Shown here one piece after another: positions 1-7,400 of a stretch of 64,000 bases of DNA. The position numbers were made by a program, and so were the translations under genes. Within the stretch, counting starts at the first letter, position 1. Each line of letters starts with the position of its first letter. Below the pieces are notes generated by a model. The model had not been told where the DNA came from. It saw only the letters and a program-made list of their open reading frames with translations, and did not search any database. The DNA is from Desulfosoma caldarium (GTDB lineage Bacteria; Desulfobacterota; Syntrophobacteria; Syntrophobacterales; DSM-9756), in the NCBI RefSeq assembly GCF_003751385.1, contig NZ_RJVA01000010.1, positions 248,001 to 312,000 of the forward strand. The letters are read 5' to 3'.

Positions 1-1
1 C

Positions 2-325
2 AAGATGTTCCAGAAAGTCGGCGCATCCAAGGTCAAAGCCGCCAAGGCGCAGATCGCTCTTCTGGGCACGGCCTTGGATGCTTATCGTCTCGACGTGGGC
101 CGGTACCCCACCACCGAAGAGGGCCTTCAGGCCTTGAGGGTCAATCCAGGCGCCGACACATGGGACGGGCCCTATCTACCCAAGGACGTTCCCAAGGATC
201 CCTGGGGCCGCGACTATGTGTACCGATCCCCCGGGCAACATGGAGACTATGACCTCTATTCATTGGGTGCGGATGGACAGGAAGGTGGAGAAGGTGAAAA
301 CGCCGATGTGGTCAGCTGGCAGTAG
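2..325 (+). CDS. gspG: Type II secretion major pseudopilin GspG, C-terminal part (5' end outside window)
   Basis: This is the periplasmic C-terminal domain of the major pseudopilin of the type II secretion system, which polymerises into the pseudopilus that pushes folded proteins through the outer-membrane secretin. The frame is open from the window edge, so the prepilin leader and hydrophobic helix are outside the window. What remains shows the GspG signature: the amphipathic helix with KAQIALLGTALDAYRLDVG, then RYPTTEEGLQAL, DPWGRDYVYRSPG and the closing acidic loop GADGQEGGEGENADV, which in GspG binds calcium. It ends in SWQ and is full length at this end. The gene converges on the radical SAM gene at 399-1790. 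Family call is firm; neighbouring gsp genes should lie to the left. Confidence 0.93.
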   Translation, partial: KMFQKVGASKVKAAKAQIALLGTALDAYRLDVGRYPTTEEGLQALRVNPGADTWDGPYLPKDVPKDPWGRDYVYRSPGQHGDYDLYSLGADGQEGGEGENADVVSWQ

Positions 326-331
326 CACCCA

Positions 332-370
332 TGCGCCTGCGGCGTAAGGGTCTTTGCGTTCGCAGGCGCA
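332..370. terminator. Hairpin between convergent gspG and the radical SAM gene
   Basis: A 9-bp inverted repeat (TGCGCCTGC at 332-340 with GCAGGCGCA at 362-370) lies just after the gspG stop and before the convergent maturase gene. A T-rich stretch (391-400) follows on the plus strand, but some 20 nt after the stem, so it is an imperfect intrinsic terminator. Confidence 0.35.
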
Positions 371-398
371 GGGTTTCCGTCCGCGGCGTTGTTCTTTT

Positions 399-1790
399 TT
401 AGGCACACCGATAGGTTTCTTCCGTTTCCGACTCCCACCCATTCCACAGGTACGCGGCTTCGCGCCCTTGAGCCACCACGCGGAAGGCGTAGCGGACCTG
501 TTCCTCGTAAAAGTGGCAGTAAGGACTCGGCGCCTCCAACCTGCCACTGACCGCCTGCACCTCCGCAGGGCAAGGCGCTCCGCAAAAATGCCGCACGGCA
601 CATCGTCCACAAGGCTCGATGTTTTCCACCTTGCGGCGCGTCACAGCCTGAAAGGGATGGCTTTCCAAAACGCCCGCAATGTCGTCCCGAAACAGGTTTC
701 CGCCTCGGTATTCGGGAAACCCGATGAACTCACTGCATGGAAACAGATCCCCTTGGGCGGACACGGCGAAGAAACAGCGGCCGCCGCCGCACGGGGAAAT
801 GTCACACATGAGCCGCCGGCCTGTCGGACCAACCACTCCTGCCAGAACGTTGGCAAAATTGGCAACAACCAGCTTTCTTGAAGTTTTTTCAAACAAGGCG
901 TACGTTCTGTCCAAAGCTGCGCAGAACGCTTCGGCCAGGACGGCATCATCGGGCTTGAGATCCATGCCTCCTTGGCGGGTACACCGCACGGGGTTGAACA
1001 TCACCACGCCAACGCCGGCGTCGTGATAAAAATCTACCAGCTCCGGCAGGAGCGCCACATTTTCTCGAGTGACCGTCGTGATCACGTTAAAGGCCGGGTA
1101 CAATGCCAGCCGCTCCATGACCCGGCGCACTTGAGCAAACGCCCCCTTTCCAAGCCAATTTTTTCGAACCTTATCCGCCACGATGGCTTCATGGGCGTCC
1201 AGAGAGATGCCGATGCCAACCCCTCGGGACGTGAGAAAATCGATGGCCTCGTCATCCAGAAGGGTCGCATTGGTCTGAATCCCAAACAGGAACCTCCCTC
1301 GAAAGCGGTCGATGGCCGAAAAGACCGCATCTCGAGCCAACATGGGCTCCGAGCCGTGAAAGATGAGCTGCGGTGTTGCATCGGGCTCCAGTGTCCGGTC
1401 AAAATACTCTGCCAGACGCTCCAGGGCTCGTGCCACCTCTTCCGGCGTCATGGTTGCGCCGTTTCGGCGCATGTCTTCCGGAAGATAACAGTACGTGCAG
1501 TTGAAGTTGCACCGTTCCGTCGGGTTGAAATAGACGGCCGAAGGCGTCAACCCAAAACGGAGACGCTGCATCTCGGCTTCAAAGCCTTCCCTTTGCGCCA
1601 AAAAGTCCTGGAGCAGAGGCCCGGACAAGGCGTCCGGCAGCGATTCCGCCTCCACAACGGCCCAATAGGCACTGTTCGGCTCGACGACCGCGACGCGATT
1701 CGGCAAACCGATGTCCAGCACGGCAAAACAAGGCCCAAAGCCGCTATTGGCGTAGCGGGGACGGCCCTTAAGGAAAACTTCATGACCCAT
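399..1790 (-). CDS. cbpB: Radical SAM/SPASM peptide-modifying enzyme, CbpB type
   Basis: Predicted radical SAM peptide maturase of 463 residues. The SAM-binding [4Fe-4S] motif is CNFNCTYC (Cys 94, 98, 101), preceded by FNPTERC and followed by a radical SAM barrel with FHGSEP and GIQTNATLL. The C-terminal third is a SPASM domain: CDISPCGGGRC, then CGRCAVRHFCGAPC (CX2CX5CX3C) and a last SPYC, which should hold two auxiliary clusters. The N-terminal 80 residues are not radical SAM. The start ATG directly abuts the TAA of the 39-codon gene at 1791-1910, and both lie behind a cobalamin riboswitch. This architecture matches, from memory, the family annotated as peptide-modifying radical SAM enzyme CbpB, partner of precursor CbpA. 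The modification and product are unknown. An anaerobic sulfatase maturase is the alternative, but there is no sulfatase nearby. Confidence 0.82.
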   Translation of the reverse strand: MGHEVFLKGRPRYANSGFGPCFAVLDIGLPNRVAVVEPNSAYWAVVEAESLPDALSGPLLQDFLAQREGFEAEMQRLRFGLTPSAVYFNPTERCNFNCTYCYLPEDMRRNGATMTPEEVARALERLAEYFDRTLEPDATPQLIFHGSEPMLARDAVFSAIDRFRGRFLFGIQTNATLLDDEAIDFLTSRGVGIGISLDAHEAIVADKVRKNWLGKGAFAQVRRVMERLALYPAFNVITTVTRENVALLPELVDFYHDAGVGVVMFNPVRCTRQGGMDLKPDDAVLAEAFCAALDRTYALFEKTSRKLVVANFANVLAGVVGPTGRRLMCDISPCGGGRCFFAVSAQGDLFPCSEFIGFPEYRGGNLFRDDIAGVLESHPFQAVTRRKVENIEPCGRCAVRHFCGAPCPAEVQAVSGRLEAPSPYCHFYEEQVRYAFRVVAQGREAAYLWNGWESETEETYRCA

Positions 1791-1910
1791 TTACTTGTCC
1801 TGTTTCTCTTTGTGACTAGGGGTCAGCAAAATGTAATGGGACAAGCCCGTCGAATCGCCCAACTTTCGGCATCGCCGACGGTACGCAATGATGCGGTTTG
1901 CTTTCTTCAT
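1791..1910 (-). CDS. cbpA: Small precursor peptide, CbpA-like (39 aa)
   Basis: A 39-codon frame starts with ATG at 1910 behind a strong ribosome-binding site (GAGGAGG, 8 nt upstream) and ends with TAA at 1791, immediately followed by the ATG of the radical SAM gene. The product begins MKKANRIIAYRRRCRKLGD and continues STGLSHYILLTPSHKEKQDK: a very basic N-terminal half with a single Cys (position 14), then a G/S/T/H/Y segment and a Lys-rich end. Size, position and the upstream B12 riboswitch fit a ribosomally made substrate of the neighbouring SPASM enzyme (CbpA type). Which residues are modified cannot be seen; Cys14, Tyr10 and the GDSTGLSHY stretch are the obvious candidates. It could instead be a leader peptide, but the good Shine-Dalgarno and zero spacing favour a translated gene product. 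Confidence 0.75.
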   Translation of the reverse strand: MKKANRIIAYRRRCRKLGDSTGLSHYILLTPSHKEKQDK

Positions 1911-1962
1911 GGTTTTCCTCCTCAGTTGATCTTCTGGAATCATCACATTTTGGCCGCGGACC

Positions 1963-2009
1963 AAATAAAAAGCCCGGAGCCATCCGCATACGCAGATGAA
2001 CTCCGGGCT
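1963..2009 (-). terminator. Riboswitch expression platform: intrinsic terminator with competing antiterminator
   Basis: On the minus strand the arm AGCCCGGAG (2001-2009) pairs perfectly with CTCCGGGCT (1971-1979) and is followed by TTTTTATTT, an intrinsic terminator between the cobalamin aptamer and cbpA. The sequence CCGGGC at 2026-2031, just after the aptamer, can instead pair with GCCCGG of the first arm, giving a mutually exclusive antiterminator. In this design cobalamin binding would be expected to favour termination, so cbpAB would be expressed when cobalamin is scarce; that direction is inferred. Confidence 0.8.
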
Positions 2010-2037
2010 TCCTTTGCCATCGGTTGCCCGGCCTCAT

Positions 2038-2209
2038 GTTTTCCAGCAGGTCTTCTGGCTCTCGGATCATCTGAAGGACCGCAGCCTTCCCCTCGGGGTG
2101 TTCCCCGAAAGTGACCGGTTCGACCGCTCGAACCTTCGCGCTCCTTCATCCCCGATCACAGCGGCGGGACCGCCACGGATTTTCACCGTGTTCCGGGATG
2201 CTGGAAAAC
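2038..2209 (-). promoter_or_regulatory. Cobalamin (B12) riboswitch aptamer
   Basis: Read on the minus strand, the region carries the conserved cobalamin-aptamer blocks in order: ACACGGTGAAAATCCGTG, GGCGGTCCCGCCGCTGTGA, GGGGAAGGCTGCGG, GATGATCCGAGAGCCAGAAG and ACCTGC (the B12-box region). The ends close with a perfect 11-bp P1 stem, GTTTTCCAGCA (2199-2209) with TGCTGGAAAAC (2038-2048). The only downstream genes on this strand are cbpA and cbpB, not a cobalamin transport or synthesis gene. Confidence 0.93.
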
Positions 2210-2251
2210 CGTTACCGCATTCATGGCTTTTCTGCCACGAACCTCGGGGCC

Positions 2252-2257
2252 TGTCAA
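2252..2257 (-). promoter_or_regulatory. Possible -35 element of the riboswitch transcript
   Basis: A consensus TTGACA lies on the minus strand 43 nt before the aptamer P1 stem. The hexamer 17 nt downstream (CAGAAA) is a poor -10, so the promoter assignment is tentative. No better pair was found between 2210 and 2400. Confidence 0.3.
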
Positions 2258-2537
2258 GGTGGAAACCTGCAACCCGTTTGCCCGGGGGTTCATAACCTTG
2301 ACCCATGGAAAGGGACGATGGGTCCCCCATGGGCCGAAAATCACCATGGCCGTCGTGAAAAAAAAGATTATGACCCCGCTTTAGGTCCTGAGCTCTTTGA
2401 AGGGCTCAGAATAAGAGACGTTTATCGTGACCCCGCATCGGACTGACCAGCCATAAGCCGTCGATTTGGTCCGGAAAAGGTGTGTGTGATGGGGGAACAG
2501 TCGCTAAGCCAGTTCAAAGCCAAAGATGGACGGTTAA

Positions 2538-2696
2538 ATGGAGATCGTGCTGGACATTCTCAAGGGCCACAAAACCATCGCGAAGGTGGCACGCGAGCAC
2601 GATGTCAACCGGACAACCCCCAACGCAGGTCGAATAACCTCGAAAATCCCCTCGCGACCACATTGGAACCCGACGATCTATGGCGCATCTGAATGA
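2538..2696 (+). pseudogene. Remnant of an IS3-type transposase OrfA
   Basis: A 52-codon frame starts MEIVLDILKGHKTIAKVARE and continues HDVNRTT. It matches the N-terminal helix-turn-helix region of IS3-family OrfA transposases (the family has LEALKGEKTIAELAREHGV-like sequence). After the helix-turn-helix the reading becomes meaningless and stops, and no OrfB or terminal inverted repeats are visible nearby. I read it as a decayed insertion-sequence scar in the roughly 0.8-kb gene-poor gap between the riboswitch and hsp20. Confidence 0.5.
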
Positions 2697-2773
2697 ACGC
2701 ACCGTCGAACGGCCGGATTTCCTGTCAATCGGCATGGATGCCTCGGCTCAGGGCAGGCCCCCCTGCCGGCCCC

Positions 2774-2824
2774 GATGACCCCGTGTCTGACCCATGTAGG
2801 GGCAGCCACAGGGGCTGCCCCTAC
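2774..2824. repeat. Palindromic intergenic repeat, copy 1
   Basis: The block begins GATGACCCCGTGTCTGACCC and ends in a palindrome, GTAGGGGCAGCC (2796-2807) with GGCTGCCCCTAC (2813-2824). A diverged copy occurs 290 bp downstream at 3066-3114. These look like REP-type intergenic palindromes. The region 2410-3199 holds no convincing gene apart from the transposase scar and these repeats. Confidence 0.6.
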
Positions 2825-2849
2825 GGTGTCGTGGCCGGTTGTGGGTTCA

Positions 2850-2930
2850 AATGTTGTTACGCCATGTGATCCAAATGGTGTTGCCGCATGGGGTGCACAT
2901 GTCGCTGCCGCATGAGGTGCATCAGTTTAA
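2850..2930 (+). repeat. Imperfect 24-bp tandem repeats
   Basis: About three imperfect 24-bp units (TGTTACGCCATGTGATCCAA..., TGTTGCCGCATGGGGTGCAC..., CGCTGCCGCATGAGGTGCAT...) sit between the two palindromic repeats. A short open frame would read them as LRHVIQMV/LPHGVHMS/LPHEVHQF, but it has no credible start context and I do not call a gene. Confidence 0.45.
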
Positions 2931-3065
2931 AACAACGACAACCCGTCGGTATGGGCACGGGGTGAACATGTCGGCTGCCCTGCTGCCCCCACCCGGGCCG
3001 GCCTTTTGCGCACGCGCATCGATATCCGGGCATTACGTAGGAGCACAGGCCCCCGCGACTGACCC

Positions 3066-3114
3066 GATGACCCCGTGCCTCACCAAAATAGGGGCAGCCA
3101 CAAGGGCTGCCCCT
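3066..3114. repeat. Palindromic intergenic repeat, copy 2
   Basis: Second copy of the block at 2774-2824: GATGACCCCGTGCCTCACC followed by the palindrome TAGGGGCAGCC (3089-3099) and GGGCTGCCCCTA (3103-3114). The identical order of the two sub-blocks shows that both copies derive from one unit of about 50 bp. Confidence 0.6.
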
Positions 3115-3199
3115 ACATGATCCGGACCTGAAGGCCAAGAAAAGCGCGGTCACAGAATCGACCGTTTTGGCCTTGATTCCTAGGGTTTATGACACGTTC

Positions 3200-3643
3200 T
3201 TAGTGCTTCACTTCAATCCTCTTTGGCCGAGACGCTTCGGCCTTGGGAATCTCGATGCGCAGCACACCGTCTTTGTAGACCGCCTCGATCCCTTCCGCCT
3301 TCACTTCCGCCGGCAAACTAAAGGATCGGGCAAACGAACCGTATCGGCGTTCCACGCGGTGGAAAGATTCCCCTTTCTCTTCCTTTTCCTGGCGCTTTTC
3401 CCCTTTAACGGTCAACACGTTATCCGTGATGCTGATGTCCAGATCCTTCACATCCACGCCGGGAAGATCGGCTTTGACAACAATCTTATCTTCCGTTTCG
3501 GAAATGTCAAAGGCCGGCATCAGCACTTTGTCCTCGCCCCACACGGCCGGAAGGGCTTCCTCAAAGAATCGGTCCATCCAGTCGAAGGCCCTCGGCCATG
3601 CAAGGAGCGACTCCCTTCGCGAACGCGGAACCAATCCGAGCAT
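3200..3643 (-). CDS. Small heat shock protein, Hsp20/alpha-crystallin family
   Basis: A 147-residue ATP-independent holdase chaperone of the cytoplasm that binds unfolding proteins and forms large oligomers. The alpha-crystallin domain runs from about residue 43 to 135: PAFDISETEDKIVVKADLPG, the conserved A-x-L-P-G-V turn (ADLPGVDVKDLDI), LTVKGEKR and the closing GVLRIEIPKAE. The C-terminal I-x-V oligomerisation motif is present as KRIEVKH. The N-terminal WPRAFDWMDRFFEE helix is typical. The start ATG at 3643 has AAAGGAGG upstream. It is monocistronic, with its own promoter and a perfect inverted repeat between promoter and ribosome-binding site, suggesting regulated (heat or stress) expression. 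Confidence 0.93.
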   Translation of the reverse strand: MLGLVPRSRRESLLAWPRAFDWMDRFFEEALPAVWGEDKVLMPAFDISETEDKIVVKADLPGVDVKDLDISITDNVLTVKGEKRQEKEEKGESFHRVERRYGSFARSFSLPAEVKAEGIEAVYKDGVLRIEIPKAEASRPKRIEVKH

Positions 3644-3659
3644 GTCCAGTACCTCCTTT

Positions 3660-3709
3660 AATGAGAGTTTTTCATGACCTACGCTTTCGCCAAAAAGTTA
3701 ACTCTCATT
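3660..3709 (-). promoter_or_regulatory. Perfect 10-bp inverted repeat in the hsp20 promoter/leader
   Basis: AATGAGAGTT (3660-3669) and AACTCTCATT (3700-3709) form a perfect 10-bp dyad separated by 30 bp. The distal arm overlaps the candidate -10 region and the proximal arm abuts the hsp20 ribosome-binding site (AAAGGAGG at 3652-3659). It is not the HrcA/CIRCE sequence (GAGTGCTAA-type with a 9-bp spacer). It could be an operator or, if transcription starts further upstream, a leader hairpin. Confidence 0.55.
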
Positions 3710-3722
3710 GGGGTGCTGTCAA
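3695..3722 (-). promoter_or_regulatory. Candidate promoter of hsp20
   Basis: On the minus strand TTGACA (3717-3722) is followed after 16 bp by TAACTT (3695-3700). The -35 hexamer is a perfect match and the -10 is weak, as is common for regulated promoters. Confidence 0.45.
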
Positions 3723-3772
3723 GTCCCCTCCTTGAGGGACCACCGCGTCCGTAAGCTCTGGGGCTTTTCTCG

Positions 3773-4033
3773 TCACCCTTTCGGGGCGTTTTCCCCTGTT
3801 TCTTCAAGGAGTCTTTTGAAACGGGCAGAATCCCGCACGCGGCGTGCCGAAGCCGCTTCCGCCTCTTCCACGGTCAGATGAATCTCTCCACATTCAGGAC
3901 AGGTGACGTTCAGCTGATCACCGATGATGCGTTCCCGTATTTCGTCCACCGTCATATGGCCGAACAGCCCGCATTTGGTATCCACCCGTCTCGCCCGCAC
4001 ACGAACCGGAAAGGGTTTTTCCTCTGCCTTCAT
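3773..4033 (-). CDS. Small conserved-looking Cys protein, last gene of the hdr operon
   Basis: An 86-residue acidic/basic protein starting MKAEEKPFPVRVRARRVDTK and containing CGLFGHMTVDEIRERIIGD and a CPECG knuckle (VTCPECGEIHLT), followed by a charged helix. The three cysteines (one in CGLFG, two in CPECG) could bind a metal with a further ligand such as His in GEIHL, but a full zinc ribbon is not present. The ATG at 4033 has AAGGAC upstream and lies 25 bp after the mvhD stop, so it is cotranscribed with the HdrA/MvhD genes. A longer frame upstream overlaps mvhD and is less likely. I do not recognise the family; a role linked to Hdr electron transfer or its assembly is only suggested by position. 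Confidence 0.6.
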   Translation of the reverse strand: MKAEEKPFPVRVRARRVDTKCGLFGHMTVDEIRERIIGDQLNVTCPECGEIHLTVEEAEAASARRVRDSARFKRLLEETGENAPKG

Positions 4034-4058
4034 GCTCGGTCCTTGTTCGGTCGGCCGT

Positions 4059-4472
4059 TCAACCCCGGCCGTTGTCCAGGTCCTGGACCTGTCGAACCAT
4101 GTCTCGGCACGCCTCCACAAACCTTTCCGCCTCCGATGAGGCGCACCACACCACACGAAACCGTTCCGGCTCCAACCCCATGGCTTCCATCATTTCATGA
4201 ACCACCACCCGCCGAGCGTCCGCCCGAAGGTTGCCGTCTTTGTAATGGCATTCCCCCGGCCGACACCCCATGATCAGAACACCGGAGGCTCCCAGAGAGA
4301 AAGCTTCCATGACCCATTGAGGATGCACCATGCCGGAGCACATGACCCGCACGATGTGTACACTTTCCGGATATTCCATGCGGCGAATCCCCGCAAGATC
4401 GGCGGCGCTGTAAGCACACCAATGGCACGCAAAGACGACAATTGTTTTCTTACCCTGGTCGACGCCGTTCAT
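4059..4472 (-). CDS. mvhD: MvhD-type [2Fe-2S] electron-transfer subunit (methyl-viologen-reducing hydrogenase delta family)
   Basis: A 137-residue iron-sulfur protein of the MvhD family, which passes electrons from a hydrogenase or formate dehydrogenase to the FAD of HdrA. The conserved cysteines are seen in FACHWCAYSAAD near the N-terminus, VMCSGMVHP, GCRPGECHY and VWCAS. The start ATG overlaps the hdrA stop in an ATGA, indicating translational coupling. MvhD usually sits between HdrA and the hydrogenase MvhGA; here no hydrogenase subunit follows, so the electron donor must be encoded elsewhere. Cytoplasmic. Confidence 0.9.
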   Translation of the reverse strand: MNGVDQGKKTIVVFACHWCAYSAADLAGIRRMEYPESVHIVRVMCSGMVHPQWVMEAFSLGASGVLIMGCRPGECHYKDGNLRADARRVVVHEMMEAMGLEPERFRVVWCASSEAERFVEACRDMVRQVQDLDNGRG

Positions 4473-7400
4473 GAGGCCGCCCAGCCCTGTTCAGACCCGA
4501 GAAGGGTTTGAAGCTGTCGCGACACTTGCCGCCCACTAAACCCGGCCACTCGAATGCCGTCTTTGGGGCACGTGGCCTGGCAGATACCACAGCCTTTGCA
4601 CAAGGCCATGTTGATGACGGGAAGCCGCACCGAGTCATGGGTTTCACGCCCCTTGGGCGATCGACTTTCCCAGTCGATGGCCCCGTAGGGGCAGACGTCC
4701 AGGCACAAGGCGCACCCGTCGCAGTTTTCCATCACCACATGGGCTTTGACGGCATCCAGGGATCTTCGGCGGGTGGCCAGGATGGACGCGGCGCGCGCCA
4801 CCACGGCCTGGGCTTGCACGATAACCTCATCCAAAGGCTTTGGCCCGTGCGCCAGGCCGGCCATAAAAACCCCTTCCGTCAAGAATTCCACGGGCCGCAG
4901 CTTCGCGTGACTTTCCTGAAAAAACCCGTCGGCGTTCACCGGCAGTTTGTAGATGCCGGCCAGCTCGGCCACCGCCGACTGGGGCACAATGGCCGTGGCC
5001 AAGATGATCACATCGGCTCGCAGCGTCAAAGGCCTTTGGAGCATAGGATCCATGGCGTGCACGTAAAGTTCGTTGGGACCGAGGCGCACCGCCGGTTTAT
5101 GTTCCAGGTCATACCGAATAAAGACGACCCCCTTTTCTCGCGCCTGCCGATAAAGGGATTCGCGCAATCCGTACGTGCGCACATCACGGTAAAGAATGGT
5201 GATTTCCCTTGAGGCATCTTCTTCTTTCAATTCCACCGCCGCCTGCATGGCATGGGTGCAACACACGCGGGAACAGTAGGGCCGCTGAGGTTCTCGCGAC
5301 CCCACACACTGAATGAACACAAAGCTTTTGGCCTCCGTAATGCGCTCATCCCCTACGGCGTGCAGTTTGTCAAATTCCAAAGCCGTCAGCACCCGTTGGG
5401 ATTCGGCGTACCCGTATTCGTTGGGCTTATGGGCGGTGCCCCCCACGGCGAGCACCGTGACGCCATGGTCCACGCTAAAGGTCGCGCCGCCTTTTTGTAT
5501 GGTCGACCGAAAATTGCCCACATACCCTTCCGCGGCCACCACTTCGCTTTTCAGGTACACACTGATGTAGGGGTGAGAGCGCACCTTGGCTGCAAGATGC
5601 TCCACAAACCCCGCCATGTCTTCCCCTTTCCAAGTGCGGTACAGATGCCGCGCGTTGCCGCCAAGCTGGGAACTCTTTTCCACCAGATGGACAGGAAACC
5701 CCTGGTCCGCCAGCCCTAAGGCCGTAGTCATGCCCGCCACGCCGCCGCCCACCACCAAAACCGTGGGGTTCACGTTCACCGTGACCGCAGGCATCGGTTC
5801 CTGCAAACTGACCTTGGCCACCGCCATGCGCACAAGGTCCGCCGCCTTGGTGGTGGCCGCTCGAGGGTCCCGCCCGTGAACCCATGCGGCCTGGTTTCGA
5901 ATGTTGGCCATTTCAAAAAGATATTCGTTCAGGCCGGCATTCTTGAGGGTTTCTCGAAAGAGGGCTTCATGGGTGACCGGGGAGCAGGCCGCCACGACGA
6001 TGCGGTTGAGCCGACGGCTCTCAATGCTTCGCCGAATCCGCTCCTGACTGTCCTGGGCACAGGCAAAGAGATTCCTTTCCACGTGGACCACGTAAGGCAG
6101 TCGAGAGGCCATCTCGGCGACGGCCTCCACGTCCACCACGCCCGCGATGTTGGACCCACAATGGCAAAGGAAAACCCCCACTCGAGGCGCTTCATCGGCG
6201 ACGGAGCGCTCCTCGGGAAAATCCCTGAGCCTCGACAAACTGTTTCTCACATCCGCCAAGGGAACGGTGGCCGCCGCGGCCGCCGCCGAGCCTTCCAGAA
6301 CCGCATGGGCAATGTCCTTGGGACCCGCCAAGGTGCCACACACGTAGATGCCGTCTCGGGATGTTTTCACGGGCTCAAAGGACGAGGTTTCCACAAAACC
6401 GTGGCTGTCCGTCTGCACACCCAAGCGATGGCACAAGGCTCGCACCCCTGAAGGCACCTCCATGCCCACGGAAAGGACCACCAGGTCAAACACGTGCTTG
6501 GCACGGCGGCCGTCCTCCGTAACAACCTGAATCTCAAGGCTGTGGCCGTCCTCGGCCATGTCTACCCTGGGCACACGGTATCGAAGAAACTGCACGCCGC
6601 GTTCTTGCATCGCATGGAAATACCGGTCAAAATCCTTTCCGGCCGTGCGCATGTCGGTGTAAAAGACCGTCACCTTCATGGAGGGGTCGCACTCCAGGGC
6701 CATGGACGCTTCCTTGACGGCCGTCATGCAACACACGGAAGAACAGTACTCATGACCTCTGGCCGACTCATCGCGGCTGCCCACACACTGCACAAAGGCC
6801 ACTCGACGAACGGGAGCTCCGTCCGAGGGGCGCACCACCGGCCGCCGCTCCGCTGCGGCGGCGGAAAGCATGCGTTCCCACACCACGGATTGCACCACGT
6901 TATCATAAACGCCGAAGCCCCAAGGGTTTCGCGCCGGGGGTTCAAAAGGTCGAAACCCCGTGGCCACAACCACCGATCCCACGGAAACCGTCAGCCAGCG
7001 CTCGCGATCATCAAAGCGAACGGCATCGGCCGGGCACACCCGCGCACAGGCGCCGCACGTTCCTTGCGTCAGCTGCAAACATCGTCGGGGATCGATTTGA
7101 TAGGCCATGGGCACCGCTTGAGGATAACTCAGGAAGATGGCGGCACGCCGAGCCTGGGGGCCGCATCGAGGATCCTCTATGCTTACCGGGCACACGCGCG
7201 CACACTCCCCACACGCCACGCATCGACGGACATCCACATATCGAGGCCGACACCGCAGGGTGGCCTGAAACCGAGGCGCCTCGCCTTCCAACCGCTCCAG
7301 CTCCGTGTGGGTCATCAATTCGATATTGAAGTGCCGACCGCACTCCACCAATTTGGGCGCCAAAATTCACATGGCACATTCGTTGGTCGGAAAGGTTTTA

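Noticed and set aside
256-881. Several open frames on both strands overlapping gspG and the radical SAM gene
   Set aside because: They run through strongly supported genes, have Arg/Pro-rich composition typical of antisense frames, and lack ribosome-binding sites.
1816-2149. Open frames of 68-84 codons over the region of the riboswitch
   Set aside because: They cross the highly conserved B12 aptamer and terminator, which explain the sequence better than coding.
2839-3120. A 93-codon frame with LPHxVHxx repeats
   Set aside because: The repeats follow from 24-bp DNA repeats, the frame runs into a palindromic repeat, and there is no start context.
3427-4273. Plus-strand frames opposite hsp20 and mvhD
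   Set aside because: Antisense shadows of clear genes with no family resemblance.
4469-7363. HdrA as an intact 964-residue protein starting with TTG just after the TGA
   Set aside because: The upstream frame encodes the essential FAD-binding N-terminus of the same protein, with an ATGA junction to the previous gene; reading through TGA as Sec is the better explanation.
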